Origin: DATGKG01 sp963851325
GTDB lineage: Bacteria > Desulfobacterota > Binatia > Binatales > Binataceae
Length of the DNA stretch: 64,000 nucleotides
Direction: 5' to 3'
Assembly (NCBI GenBank): GCA_963851325.1
Contig: CAWKOR010000001.1
Location: forward strand, 2,666,001 to 2,730,000
A program made the position numbers and the translations under genes. The first letter of the stretch is position 1. Each line of letters opens with the position of its first letter. Of this stretch, positions 1 to 8,903 are shown one piece after another. The notes beneath the pieces are model-generated. The model had not been told where the DNA came from. It did no database searches and was given only the letters and a program-made list of their open reading frames with translations.

Positions 1-407
1 CCCACTTGTCCATCTGGCCGGGACTGAAGTTCTCGCAAATGGCGTTGGCGTCGCGGACCAGTTGGCGCAGCAGGTCGCGGCCCTTCGGATGATTGAGGTT
101 GAGCGTGATGCCGTACTTGCCGGGATTGGTGTTGTTGAAATATCCGGCGCGATTGAAGCTTCCATTGGAGTGACCGCGCCCGGCGCCCTGGCTGCGACCG
201 CCATCGGCAGTCGCGTGGTCCGGCGCGAACGGCGGCACGTAGCGAATGAAGTCGATCGCCTTGCGCTCGCGCCATTCGACCCGAATCACCTGCGCGCCGA
301 AGGTCGCGAGCAGCCGCGTCGCCTGCGGCCCTACCTGCAGCCAGGTCAAATCGATGATCCGCACGCCCTCGAGCGCTCGCCTGCCGTTGGATTTCGCCTC
401 GCTCATA
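1..407 (-). CDS. CaiB/BaiF (family III) CoA-transferase, N-terminal part
   Basis: The first 135 residues of a formyl-CoA/carnitine-type CoA-transferase are visible; the rest runs off the left edge. The protein opens MSEAKSNGRRALEGVRIIDL and continues through a Rossmann-like LLATFGAQVIRVEW segment and a YGITLNLNHPKGRDLL strand, both typical of the family, which moves CoA between organic acids without a high-energy covalent acyl intermediate pool. Family length is about 400 residues, so roughly two thirds is missing, including the catalytic Asp region. The start is the ATG at 407; the ribosome site is weak. It lies 43 bases downstream of the alpha/beta hydrolase on the same strand, suggesting one transcript. 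Two further family members lie at 6.4-8.8 kb. Confidence 0.88.
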
Positions 408-450
408 TCTATCCGCTACTCGAAGTAGAGGCTTGCTTACAAGTGCGATT

Positions 451-1359
451 TCAGGAAATTCCGACGTCCTTGAAGAACGCGGCCATCGCATCGAGCAGCG
501 CGCGCGGGTTGTCGCCCTGTACGTTATGCCCCGACTTCTCGACCCGGACCCAGCGACCATTGGGCAGCGAGCGCGCGAACTTCTCGGCGGCCGCATCGGT
601 AAGGACGTCGCTGAGCGCTCCGCGCACCACCAGCGTGGGGCATTTGATCTTCGATACTTCAGAAGCGAGGCGCGCACGATCCTCGGTGAAGGAGCGCATC
701 GCATCATCGGTGCGACGGCGCTGATCGTGCTTGAAGACCCACTTGCCGGCGGGCGTTTCGCGCAGGTTGTAGTGAAGGCTGCGGCGCAGCACGGCAGGAT
801 TGCGGATTGGGTTGAACTTCACCGCGCGCTCCAGGAACGCTTCGGGCGAATCGAGTTCCGGCGTCGATGAAAAATCGCGAATCCGATCGGCGCCCGAAGC
901 GCTGATCTCCGGCGCCACATCGACAATCACCATCGCGCGCAGCTTCTCGCTATGCCGAATCGCGTATGCAATCGAGTTGAGCCCGCCCATCGATTGCCCG
1001 ACGAGGATGGGCCGGTCCAGATGCATCGCATCGATGAAGCCCTCGATATCAGCGACGTGCGACGCAATCCTGTAGTCGACGACGGGTGACCATTCGCTGT
1101 CGCCATGCCCACGCTGATCGAGTGCGACGCATCGAAAGCGATCGCGCAGCATCACCGCGACGCAGTCCCAGGTATGCGCGTTGATGCCGCCGCCGTGAAG
1201 AAAAAGAATCGGCGTCGCCGCGCCGCCCCAATCGAGGTAGTGCAACCGCATCGCGCCGATGATCGTGTGGTGGTCTTCGGGCAGCGCGATCGCGTTGGGC
1301 TGGAGCTCGGCAATCTTGAGGGCAGCGCGAAACATTTCGAGTTCATCGCTTCGGTCCAT
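451..1359 (-). CDS. alpha/beta hydrolase
   Basis: A 302-residue alpha/beta-fold hydrolase. The oxyanion HGGG (about residues 55-58), the nucleophile elbow GQSMGG (Ser123), an acid in GALSDVLT near residue 251 and His in KSGHNVQGDNP near 278 form a complete catalytic set. I chose the ATG at 1359 because GAGGAGG stands 6-8 bases before it; the open frame continues upstream to 1596 but that part is low-complexity and antisense to the next gene's leader. It is divergent from the EthD gene (118 bases between starts) and probably co-transcribed with the downstream CoA-transferase. It likely cleaves an ester or C-C bond in the catabolic route; the substrate is unknown. Confidence 0.88.
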   Translation of the reverse strand: MDRSDELEMFRAALKIAELQPNAIALPEDHHTIIGAMRLHYLDWGGAATPILFLHGGGINAHTWDCVAVMLRDRFRCVALDQRGHGDSEWSPVVDYRIASHVADIEGFIDAMHLDRPILVGQSMGGLNSIAYAIRHSEKLRAMVIVDVAPEISASGADRIRDFSSTPELDSPEAFLERAVKFNPIRNPAVLRRSLHYNLRETPAGKWVFKHDQRRRTDDAMRSFTEDRARLASEVSKIKCPTLVVRGALSDVLTDAAAEKFARSLPNGRWVRVEKSGHNVQGDNPRALLDAMAAFFKDVGIS

Positions 1360-1477
1360 GAGGTACCTCCTCGATAGAGGAATAGTAGCGCCGGATTCCT
1401 CGCGTCGGCGAACACTTTGATGCGCGTCGCGTTTGTTGCTAGTGACGGGGCAGCATCGATCGTGAGGAGGTGGGAAA

Positions 1478-2257
1478 ATGATTCGCCTAATCTTCGTTTT
1501 GCGGCGCAAACCCTCAATGTCGCTCGTCGAGTTCCAGAAATACTGGCATGAGGTGCATGGGCCACTCGTTGCGAAACACGCTAGTAACCTGAACATACTT
1601 CGCTACGTGCAGGATCATACGCTCGACGATCCCATGAACGAGCAGATGGCGAAGGCGCGTGGTGGCATGGAACCTCCTTACGACGGAGTCGCGGAACTTT
1701 GGTGGACGACGCGCGAGGCCCTCGCCACAGGTTCGGCGAGTGCCGCGGGCCAGGCCGCCGGGAGAGAACTGGTCGAAGATGAAGCGAAGTTCATCGATCT
1801 GCCGAATTCTCCACTGTGGCTCGCGTATGAGTACCCGCAAGTGAATCCGTCCGAAGATATCGTCGCCCGCCCCAGCAGTGGACTGGTGAAGATCTTCTTT
1901 CCGTTACGTCATCCGACAAACCAAACCCTTGAGCAGGCGCAACTCTACTGGCGCACCAACCACGGTCCGATCATTCGCGGCCTCGCTGGAGGCTCGCGCT
2001 TGAAGAAATATTTCCAGGTCCATCGCTTCGAGGATCCGATCGAGCAACAACTGCGCGCCGCGCGCGGAACCAAGGTCGCGCCGTATACCGGTCATGCCGA
2101 GGCCTGGATCGATCGTGCGGAATCCGCCGCTGCCGCCGGAACTCCGGAAGCGCGCCGTGCGGGGGCGCTCGCGGTCGAGGATGAGGCGAATTTTATCGAC
2201 TTCAAAAACTCTTCGATGTGGATTGCGAAGGAGCGCGTGGTCATCGACCGGCGCTAG
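1478..2257 (+). CDS. tandem EthD-domain protein
   Basis: A 259-residue protein made of two related halves. Residues 1-115 (IRLIFVLRRKPSMSLVEFQ, then a WHEVHGPL motif) and residues about 128-250 (IFFPLRHPTNQTLEQAQ, then WRTNHGPIIRG) are both EthD-like dimeric alpha/beta-barrel (ferredoxin-like) domains with the His-Gly-Pro signature. Each half also ends with the same EDEA-x-FIDxxNS-x-xW pattern, showing an internal duplication. EthD proteins accompany ether- or ring-degrading oxygenases and related isomerases; no catalytic role is proven for most. GAGGAGG precedes the ATG. The next gene starts two bases after its stop codon, so the two are almost certainly co-translated. Confidence 0.85.
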   Translation: MIRLIFVLRRKPSMSLVEFQKYWHEVHGPLVAKHASNLNILRYVQDHTLDDPMNEQMAKARGGMEPPYDGVAELWWTTREALATGSASAAGQAAGRELVEDEAKFIDLPNSPLWLAYEYPQVNPSEDIVARPSSGLVKIFFPLRHPTNQTLEQAQLYWRTNHGPIIRGLAGGSRLKKYFQVHRFEDPIEQQLRAARGTKVAPYTGHAEAWIDRAESAAAAGTPEARRAGALAVEDEANFIDFKNSSMWIAKERVVIDRR

Positions 2258-2259
2258 TC

Positions 2260-3231
2260 ATGAGGGCAATTCAATTCGACCGCCTGGGGGGACCCGAGGT
2301 GATGCAGTTGCGCGAGGTGCCGAAGCCGGACCTGAAGCCCGGCACCGTCATCGTCCGCAATCACGTCATCGCGCTCAACTACGGCGACGTGTTTTTCATT
2401 CAAGGGCAGTATCTGGTGAAGCCGGTCTTCCCGGATATTCCCGGCATGGAAGGCGCCGGCGTCATCGACGCGGTGGCGCCCGATGTTACCGGCCTCGCGC
2501 CCGGGATGCGCGTCGCATACATCGGCATGGGTGCGTATGCGGAGTTTACGCGGATGCGCGCCTCGCGCGTGATTCCGATTCCGGAGGGTACCGAATTCGA
2601 ACAGGCCGCCGCGTTTCCGATCGCGGTCCTGACCGCATGGCACCTCATCCATTCGTGTCACCACACCGAATCGAGTCAGACCGTGCTGGTGCATTCGGCG
2701 GCGGGCGGAGTCGGCATCGCGGCAGTGCAGATCGCGCGCGCAACCGGCGCGCGGGTAATCGGCACGGTATCGAGCGACGATAAGATTGGCCTCGTGCGGA
2801 AGTTCGGCGCGAGCGACGTCATCAACTACGAAAACCACGACTTCGCTGCCGAAGTGATGCGCATCACTAACGGACGCGGGGTCGATCTGATTCTCGATGC
2901 GGTTGGCAAGCCGACCTTCGAGAAAGGGCTCACGTGCCTCGCGCCGTTCGGCCATTTGATTCTCTATGGAAGCGCGGGGGGTGCGCCGGATCCGATCGAT
3001 GTTCGCGCTCGCCTGTTCGCGAAATCGCAAAAGGTCAGTGGCTTCGTGGTGCCGATGGTATACGGGATGAAGGAGATCCATCGGCGCGGCCTCGAGGCGG
3101 TCTTCCAACTCGCGCGCGAAGGGAAGCTGACGATTCCGATCGGCAAGAAGTTCCCGCTCGCCGACGCCGCCGACGCAGTGCGCTTCCTGCAGTCGCGCCG
3201 CTCGACCGGCAAGCTGCTATTGATTCCGTAA
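2260..3231 (+). CDS. zinc-independent NADPH:quinone oxidoreductase (MDR family)
   Basis: A 323-residue medium-chain dehydrogenase/reductase without the structural zinc loop. It opens MRAIQFDRLGGPEVMQLREV, has the N-terminal substrate half with GMEGAGVI at about 62-69, and the nucleotide-binding HSAAGGVGIAAVQIAR at 145-160. This matches quinone oxidoreductase/enoyl reductase-like proteins using NADPH. The true ATG (2260) follows the EthD stop by two bases; an in-frame extension to 2218 lies inside the EthD gene and is rejected. The coupling to EthD suggests both act on the same intermediate, perhaps a quinone or enone, but that is inference. Confidence 0.88.
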   Translation: MRAIQFDRLGGPEVMQLREVPKPDLKPGTVIVRNHVIALNYGDVFFIQGQYLVKPVFPDIPGMEGAGVIDAVAPDVTGLAPGMRVAYIGMGAYAEFTRMRASRVIPIPEGTEFEQAAAFPIAVLTAWHLIHSCHHTESSQTVLVHSAAGGVGIAAVQIARATGARVIGTVSSDDKIGLVRKFGASDVINYENHDFAAEVMRITNGRGVDLILDAVGKPTFEKGLTCLAPFGHLILYGSAGGAPDPIDVRARLFAKSQKVSGFVVPMVYGMKEIHRRGLEAVFQLAREGKLTIPIGKKFPLADAADAVRFLQSRRSTGKLLLIP

Positions 3232-3234
3232 ACT

Positions 3235-4401
3235 TCAAAATAACGGTTCTTCCGGATCGAGGCCCAACAGCAGGCGGCCGGCGGGACGATACATCTTGAG
3301 GTGCACGACGCGATGCTGACATGCAGTAAGGATGTCGCGCATATCACGGTCGAGGCGGCTCGATCGGAAAATAGAGCTGGTAGCCGCGGTGTCGTACAGC
3401 GTCGAGATGATTTGCTTCGCCGCCTGATGCGAGTGGGTCATCATCATTCGGTACGCGGCGCGTTGCCGCGGTGAAGGCCTCGCTCCCCCGGACAGCGTCT
3501 CCCACAAATCCTCGAGCGTGCTGTAGACGTAGGCTCGCGCAGCGCCGAGCTGAGCCTCGCACGACGCGATGGTTTCCTGGAAGGTTGGGTCTTCGCGCAT
3601 CGGTTGGCCGCTCGGAATCGCCTTCTTTCGCCCGGCGAGATCCTCGACAAAGTCGAGCGCATTGCGCGCGATCCCAAGCGGAACACCGGCGTGAGAAACC
3701 AGAAACAGCGGCGGAAAGGCGTACAACGGCCCAGCGGCGTGCGGCTTTTCCATCATCGTGGTGCTGTCGCTGAACGGCACGAAAACATTGTCGAGCACAA
3801 TGTCGTTGCTGCCGGTGCCGCGCATGCCGGTGGTATCCCACACATCAACGATCGAGGCCTTCGACGCCGGCACCAGCAGCACACGATATTCCGGATGTCG
3901 GCCATGGCGGCGAGGCTCGCCATTTTCATAGATGTTGCAGCCGCACGTGATGACGCTCGCATGCTGGCATCCGCTGCCGAAGTGATAGGTCGCGCTCAAG
4001 CGATATCCGCCCTCGACCAAATCCGCGCGCTGCGGAGGCCGCACCTGCCCGGCGACCACGCTCTCGACCGCACCGAATAGACGTTGCGCCGCAGGCGGTT
4101 CGAGAAATGCAGGAAGGAAGCTGCCGGCGGTCGAAATCATCGAGAGCCATCCCACCGACCCCTCGATGCGCGAGAGTTCCTCGACCACCCGCACCTGGCT
4201 CATCGGATCAAGTTCGCTGCCGCCATACGCGCGCGGGGTGCCCATCCTGAACACCCCGGCTTCCATCAGCTTGTGCGCGAGCGCGGACGGAAGCTTTCGC
4301 TCTGCTTCGATCGTGGCCGAAGCAGCTTTGATTTCCGGTTCCAGCGCGAGTGTTGCCGCCATGACTTCCTGGCCGGCCGGAGCGAGATGATCGGTATGCA
4401 T
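3235..4401 (-). CDS. acyl-CoA dehydrogenase-like flavoprotein (possible flavin-dependent monooxygenase)
   Basis: A 388-residue member of the acyl-CoA dehydrogenase fold. The N-terminal helical part carries the MGTPRAYGGSELDPMSQVRV and VVEELSRIEGSVGW motifs, followed by a beta-domain with YHFGSGCQHASV and a WDTTGMRGTGSNDIVLDN segment, then a long C-terminal helical domain. The TTGMRGTGSND motif and the lack of the usual catalytic glutamate context resemble the group containing HsaA, DszC and pigment-type two-component monooxygenases rather than true beta-oxidation enzymes. No flavin reductase partner is next to it. The gene converges on the quinone oxidoreductase (3 bases apart). Confidence 0.8.
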   Translation of the reverse strand: MHTDHLAPAGQEVMAATLALEPEIKAASATIEAERKLPSALAHKLMEAGVFRMGTPRAYGGSELDPMSQVRVVEELSRIEGSVGWLSMISTAGSFLPAFLEPPAAQRLFGAVESVVAGQVRPPQRADLVEGGYRLSATYHFGSGCQHASVITCGCNIYENGEPRRHGRHPEYRVLLVPASKASIVDVWDTTGMRGTGSNDIVLDNVFVPFSDSTTMMEKPHAAGPLYAFPPLFLVSHAGVPLGIARNALDFVEDLAGRKKAIPSGQPMREDPTFQETIASCEAQLGAARAYVYSTLEDLWETLSGGARPSPRQRAAYRMMMTHSHQAAKQIISTLYDTAATSSIFRSSRLDRDMRDILTACQHRVVHLKMYRPAGRLLLGLDPEEPLF

Positions 4402-4424
4402 CGGCTAGAGATTCCTTCGCGTGT

Positions 4425-4462
4425 AAAACGAAACGTGGCGGATACCTTGCGGTACCCGCCAC
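4425..4462 (-). terminator. rho-independent-like terminator of the D-aminoacylase-family gene
   Basis: Between the stop at 4492 and the next gene, GTGGCGGATACC (4435-4446) and GGTACCCGCCAC (4451-4462) form a 12-base stem with a TTGC loop; one pair is a G-U wobble. Read on the minus strand it is followed by GTTTCGTTTTAC, giving a moderate T-run. It should end minus-strand transcription before the acyl-CoA dehydrogenase-like gene, which would then need its own promoter. Confidence 0.65.
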
Positions 4463-4491
4463 GATGTTACCAGCCCATTCGGAGCCCGCGA

Positions 4492-6198
4492 CTAGGCAGA
4501 TACTCCATGGCGCAAAACCTTACCTGGTGTTGCTCCGGTGAACTTGTCGCCTTCCCATGTGATCTGGCCGTTCACGATAACGTGGCTATAGCCCTCGGCA
4601 CGCTGGACGCGGCGCCATTCGTCGCCCGGCAGATCGTGTGCGATCTCAACCGGCAGCACTTTGAGCTGGTCGAGATTGTAGATCACGATATCGGCCGGCG
4701 AGCCTTCGCGCAGGAAGCCGCGATCCTTGAAGCCCGCGCAAAACGCCGGCAGCCCCGACATGCGCCAGTGGATATCCTCGAGGCTCATCCACTGTTTCTC
4801 GCGCACGAAGCGAATCAGGCCTTCGGTCGGATAGCGTCCGGCAGTCAGGAACTTGGTATGCGCGCCACCGTCGGATACGCCGAAGGTGATGTACGGATAG
4901 TCGAGCAACTCCTTCATCAGGTCGGATGAATTGACCGCAGGCGCGAAGAACTCCGTCTTGAGCCCTTCGGAGGCGGCGATGTCGAGCATCGTATCGACGA
5001 CATCCTTGCCGGTCTCTTTTGCGGCGAGTCGCAGCGTCATCCCCTCGAACTTCTTGTTCTCGGGCTTGCTGCATTCGGTGATGATGATCTCGTCGAAGTA
5101 GTTGGTGATGAGGCTCTCGCGCGGCATCTGCGCTTTGAGCGCGGCGCGGCGGCGAGGATCGCCCAGCTTCTCGGTCCGATCGGCAACCGTACCAGTGGTG
5201 GCTTCACGCCACGCGTCGGAGTCGTCGAACAGGTTCCAATCTTCGAAGGTGAAGGTGAGGCCGGCGTCAGTGGTGGTCCCCTGTCCATAAACCGGCAGAC
5301 CCTTCTGTCGGCACTTCTCCAGCCACTTCATCGTGTTCCGATGGCGATGCGGAAAACGATCGTTGGTGACCAGCGCCTCGTACATGATGGGGCGACCGCT
5401 TACTTCGGCGATCTTCTCGAAGTGGTCAGCGTCTTTCTTCGGATCCCAACTCGCCAGGGTCAGTTCCTGGAAGCCTTCGCCGCGCTCGCCGAGCACCCGA
5501 GCCATCTCGAGGCAGGTCTCGTCGTGCATCACGTCCGTGTTCATCGGCGAGCCGTCGAAGTCGCGCTGCACCGCGCTAGGCCCACCCGGGATGAGGCGCT
5601 GCGCAGACCATCCTGCCGCGCCCGCATCCATTGCCTGATGCAGGAGTTGGCGCATCTTCGCATGCTCATCATCCGTCGGCATGCGCCCGGTCTTGGACTC
5701 CTCGATGCCCATCACGTAACCCATCAGCGGATTCATCGGCACGTAGGGGAGCAGATTGACACCCTTGGGGGTCGCGTCGAGGGCGTCCATGAACTGGGGA
5801 TAGCTCTCCCAGTTAAACGGCATGGCGGCCTGCATCGCGCGCAGCGGAATGGCCTCGGTGCGGACCATGGTGAGCATCGAGCGTTCGACATCTTTTGGGC
5901 GAACCGGCGCGAAGCCGAAGCCGCAATTTCCGAGGACCACCGAAGTCACACCGTGATAGCCGGAGATGGTGAGGTAGGGATCCCAGAAGATTTGCGCATC
6001 GTAGTGGGTGTGCAGATCGATGAATCCCGGCGCGACAATCTGTCCGTCGGCATCTACCACCTTGGCACCCTGGTGATTCGCGATGCGGCCAATTTTTGCG
6101 ATGCGGCCGTTCTTGATCCCGATGTCGCTGCGAAAGCGCGGCGCGCGGGTACCGTCGACCACCATTCCGTTCTTGATGACTAAATCGAATTCCGCCAT
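4492..6198 (-). CDS. N-acyl-D-amino-acid deacylase-family amidohydrolase
   Basis: A 568-residue metal-dependent amidohydrolase of the D-aminoacylase branch. The N-terminal beta domain opens MAEFDLVIKNGMVVDGTRAP; GFIDLHTHYDAQIFWDP gives the HxH metal pair (His63, His65), and VLGNCGFGFAPVRP follows as in N-acyl-D-amino-acid deacylases. The C-terminal part has FGVSDGGAHTKFL, placing the second-shell Asp/His. The family hydrolyses N-acyl amino acids or similar amides; the exact substrate is unknown. I chose ATG 6198 because GAGGTG sits 6 bases upstream; the alternative ATG at 6210 would bury that site. It is divergent from the CoA-transferases, with a palindrome in the shared promoter region. Confidence 0.86.
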   Translation of the reverse strand: MAEFDLVIKNGMVVDGTRAPRFRSDIGIKNGRIAKIGRIANHQGAKVVDADGQIVAPGFIDLHTHYDAQIFWDPYLTISGYHGVTSVVLGNCGFGFAPVRPKDVERSMLTMVRTEAIPLRAMQAAMPFNWESYPQFMDALDATPKGVNLLPYVPMNPLMGYVMGIEESKTGRMPTDDEHAKMRQLLHQAMDAGAAGWSAQRLIPGGPSAVQRDFDGSPMNTDVMHDETCLEMARVLGERGEGFQELTLASWDPKKDADHFEKIAEVSGRPIMYEALVTNDRFPHRHRNTMKWLEKCRQKGLPVYGQGTTTDAGLTFTFEDWNLFDDSDAWREATTGTVADRTEKLGDPRRRAALKAQMPRESLITNYFDEIIITECSKPENKKFEGMTLRLAAKETGKDVVDTMLDIAASEGLKTEFFAPAVNSSDLMKELLDYPYITFGVSDGGAHTKFLTAGRYPTEGLIRFVREKQWMSLEDIHWRMSGLPAFCAGFKDRGFLREGSPADIVIYNLDQLKVLPVEIAHDLPGDEWRRVQRAEGYSHVIVNGQITWEGDKFTGATPGKVLRHGVSA

Positions 6199-6274
6199 GG
6201 AGCACCTCATCTAAGGGTTGAACGCGGGCTAAATTGGAGATTGCGCTCAGTATCTACCCGTTTTGGCGCAAAAT

Positions 6275-6292
6275 ACAAACCGATCGGTATGT
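6275..6292. promoter_or_regulatory. candidate operator palindrome between divergent amidohydrolase and CoA-transferase genes
   Basis: ACAAACCGATCGGTATGT is an 18-base palindrome with a single mismatched pair, centred on a perfect ACCGATCGGT. It lies 77 bases upstream of the amidohydrolase start and about 83 bases upstream of the CoA-transferase start, the expected place for a repressor controlling both. The shape resembles TetR-family operators. A related sequence occurs in the tetR promoter at 59823. Function is inferred. Confidence 0.4.
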
Positions 6293-6367
6293 TCGATTTC
6301 CGATTTCACCACGCGCCGGTTTGTGGGCTATAGTCTGCGTTCCCTGCCTATGCGGGAGGTGCGTGGC

Positions 6368-7576
6368 TTGGCCAACAGAGCACTCGACGATTTGGTGGTA
6401 GTGGAGTTTGCGCAGATGGTCTCGGGACCGATGTGCGGCAAGATGTTCGCCGACATGGGCGCCGAAGTCATCAAGCTCGAACCACCCGGCGCCGGCGACG
6501 CGATGCGCGCCCACCCACCGTTTCCCGACGACATCCCGCATCCAGAGAAAAGCGGATCGTTTCTTTACCTCAACACCAGCAAAAAGAGCCTCACGCTCGA
6601 CCCCACAACTCCCACCGGCGCCGATATTTTCAGGAAGCTCCTCGCGCGTGCCGATGTGCTTCTCGAGAACCACTCGCCGGGATATCTGGAGCGCATCGGT
6701 CTCGGTTACCACGCTCTGCACCAACTGAACCCGCGCCTGATCGTCACCTCGATCACGCCCTTCGGCCAGACCGGGCCGTATCGCGATTGGAAGGGCACCG
6801 ACCTTATCGAGTTCGCAATGAGCCTGACCGGCTACAACACTCCCACGATGATCGATGATGCCGAGCGCGAGAATCCGCTCCGCGCGCCGGGCCATCAGGC
6901 CGAGATGATGGGCGCCACCGCCGCCGCGGCGGCTTCGATGTTCGCGGTCTTTCATCGTGACAGCACCGGCGAGGGGCAATGGATCGATGTGCCATGCTGG
7001 CAGGCCATCGCGAGCACCTCGAAGATCGAAATGGCGGCCTACACTTATGTAGGAATTCCCTTCAGCCGGCTGCGGAGCAACGTCGCAGTCGGACTCGAGC
7101 CGATGCGGAGCAAGGATGGCTGGGTGTACACCTTGTGGGCGGCGGACAGTCACTACGAGGCGCTCAAGGCGCTGCTCCATCATCCGGAAGATCTCGAGAG
7201 CGAGATCTTCGACAAGCTGCTCGGACGCCAGCAGAACGACGACGTGCTGCGTCCGATGATCCGCGAACACCTTGGCAAATTCGACACCGAATATCTGGTC
7301 AACGAAGGTCAGCGGCTCGGGCTCACCATTGGTCCGGTGTTCTCGGTGGCGCAGGCGGCACGCCATCCGCATCTGCGCACCCGCAACGCGTTTGTGGAAA
7401 TCGACCATCCGATTGCGGGGAAGTTCGAATATCCACGCTCGCTGGTACAGATGACCGCGACGCCGCCAACCTCGACCCGCGCGCCGCTGCTGGGCGAGCA
7501 CAACGCTGAAATTCTTGGACGCCTCGGTTACTCGCTCGCCGAGCAGCAGGGCATGCGCGCCGCCGGCGTGATCTGA
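6368..7576 (+). CDS. CaiB/BaiF family CoA-transferase with Glu in place of the catalytic Asp
   Basis: A 402-residue family III CoA-transferase. Family marks are VVVEFAQMVSGPMCGKMFAD, MGAEVIKLEPP, the LENHSPGYLERIGLGY segment and TGEGQWIDV. I chose the TTG at 6368 because GGGAGG stands 8 bases before it; the upstream ATG at 6350 has no ribosome site. When aligned on GEGQWID with the next gene, the residue expected to be the catalytic Asp is Glu here (HQAEMMGA versus PDYAIA). It is followed after 11 bases by a second CoA-transferase, so the pair may form a heteromer as seen for some family III enzymes, or handle two substrates. Confidence 0.87.
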   Translation: MANRALDDLVVVEFAQMVSGPMCGKMFADMGAEVIKLEPPGAGDAMRAHPPFPDDIPHPEKSGSFLYLNTSKKSLTLDPTTPTGADIFRKLLARADVLLENHSPGYLERIGLGYHALHQLNPRLIVTSITPFGQTGPYRDWKGTDLIEFAMSLTGYNTPTMIDDAERENPLRAPGHQAEMMGATAAAAASMFAVFHRDSTGEGQWIDVPCWQAIASTSKIEMAAYTYVGIPFSRLRSNVAVGLEPMRSKDGWVYTLWAADSHYEALKALLHHPEDLESEIFDKLLGRQQNDDVLRPMIREHLGKFDTEYLVNEGQRLGLTIGPVFSVAQAARHPHLRTRNAFVEIDHPIAGKFEYPRSLVQMTATPPTSTRAPLLGEHNAEILGRLGYSLAEQQGMRAAGVI

Positions 7577-7587
7577 AGGGGGCATCG

Positions 7588-8823
7588 ATGGCGAAACTTC
7601 CACTCGAAGGAATCCGGGTCGCCGACTTCAGCTGGATCATCAACGGTCCGCAAATCGCGCAGTGGCTTGCGACGATGGGCGCGGAGGTGATCAAGATCGA
7701 GTCGCAAGTCTACATCGACATCGGCCGCATCAATCCTTCCGGCATGGCCGATCGCATCCAGGGACCGAACCGCAACGGCTACTATCACGCGCTCAACTAC
7801 GGCAAGAAGGCCATCACCCTCAACCTCGCCTCGGAAAAGGGGCGCTCACTCGCCGACGAGATCATTCGCAAGAGCGATTTGGTTCTCGAATGCTTTCCGA
7901 CCCCGGCCGCGAAGAAACTCGGCATCACCTACGATCGGGTGCGCGCGGTCAAGAACGACATCATCATGGTTTCGGTGTCGCTGCTCGGCAAAACCGGACT
8001 CGAACCCGCCTCATGGGTCGGATGGGGCCCGATGGCATGCTGCTTCGTCGGCATGTTCGACGCGCAAGGCTACCCGGATCCGGATAATGACAATCCTCCG
8101 CCGCGCCAAACCGGGGGTACCTGGCCCGACTACGCAATCGCGAGCGCGGTGACATTTCATGTGCTGGCGGCGCTGCGACATCGCAATCGCACCGGCGAGG
8201 GGCAATGGATCGACGCGAGCATGGGCGAGACCGTCATCGGCCAGATGCCCGAATGGTACATGGACTACTTCATGAACGGGCGCGACCGGCGCGCGCGCGG
8301 GAATCGCGACGACGTGATGGCGCCGCATAACACCTATCCATGCGCCGGCGCGGACAAGTGGATCGCGATCGCGGTCGCCTCGCAATCGGAATGGGAGGCG
8401 CTATGCGGTGCGATGGGCGATCCCGAGTGGACGCGCGATGCGAAGTTCGCCGACCAATATAGCCGCTGGCAAAACAGCGATGCTCTCGATGTGCATCTCG
8501 CGCAGTGGACGCGCAAACACGAGCACCTCGCGCTCGCGAAGGATCTGCAAGCGGCCGGGGTGGCGGCGGGGCCGGTGCTTGATAGCGTCGAGATCCACCA
8601 GGACCCGCACCTGTGGGAATGGGGCTTCTTTCGCAACATCGAACATCGCGAGGTCGGCGGCCGCATCCTTCCCAACATGCAGGTTCAAATGAGCAACGTG
8701 CCCGTGCTGAACTACTCGATGCCGCCTGACCTCGGTGAGCACAATCGCGAGATCTTCGGCGGCCTGCTCGGCCTCTCCGATGCCGAAATCAAGCTGCTGA
8801 TTGAGCAGAAAGTCATCTACTGA
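7588..8823 (+). CDS. CaiB/BaiF family CoA-transferase
   Basis: A 411-residue family III CoA-transferase: GIRVADFSWIINGPQIAQWL at the N-terminus, MGAEVIKIES, NLASEKGRSLADEI, and the DYAIASAVTFHVLAAL helix with the expected Asp. TGEGQWIDASMGE matches the same element in the gene before it. AAGGGGG precedes the ATG. The enzyme would transfer CoA from an acyl-CoA donor to a free acid, a way to activate a substrate without ATP. It is the second gene of a two-gene plus-strand unit; the next gene starts 80 bases on and is a membrane protein that may have its own promoter. Confidence 0.9.
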   Translation: MAKLPLEGIRVADFSWIINGPQIAQWLATMGAEVIKIESQVYIDIGRINPSGMADRIQGPNRNGYYHALNYGKKAITLNLASEKGRSLADEIIRKSDLVLECFPTPAAKKLGITYDRVRAVKNDIIMVSVSLLGKTGLEPASWVGWGPMACCFVGMFDAQGYPDPDNDNPPPRQTGGTWPDYAIASAVTFHVLAALRHRNRTGEGQWIDASMGETVIGQMPEWYMDYFMNGRDRRARGNRDDVMAPHNTYPCAGADKWIAIAVASQSEWEALCGAMGDPEWTRDAKFADQYSRWQNSDALDVHLAQWTRKHEHLALAKDLQAAGVAAGPVLDSVEIHQDPHLWEWGFFRNIEHREVGGRILPNMQVQMSNVPVLNYSMPPDLGEHNREIFGGLLGLSDAEIKLLIEQKVIY

Positions 8824-8903
8824 AAGCCCCGTTACGGCCGAAGGTTTTCCTACATCGCGTGATCACACGCCGCCGAGTGCGCGGCGCAGGTTCGTGAGGC
8901 CAT

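Noticed and set aside
6254..7603. 449-codon minus-strand frame opposite the first CoA-transferase
   Set aside because: It is the exact antisense of a well-supported gene, rich in His/Arg with no motif, as expected from high-GC shadow frames.
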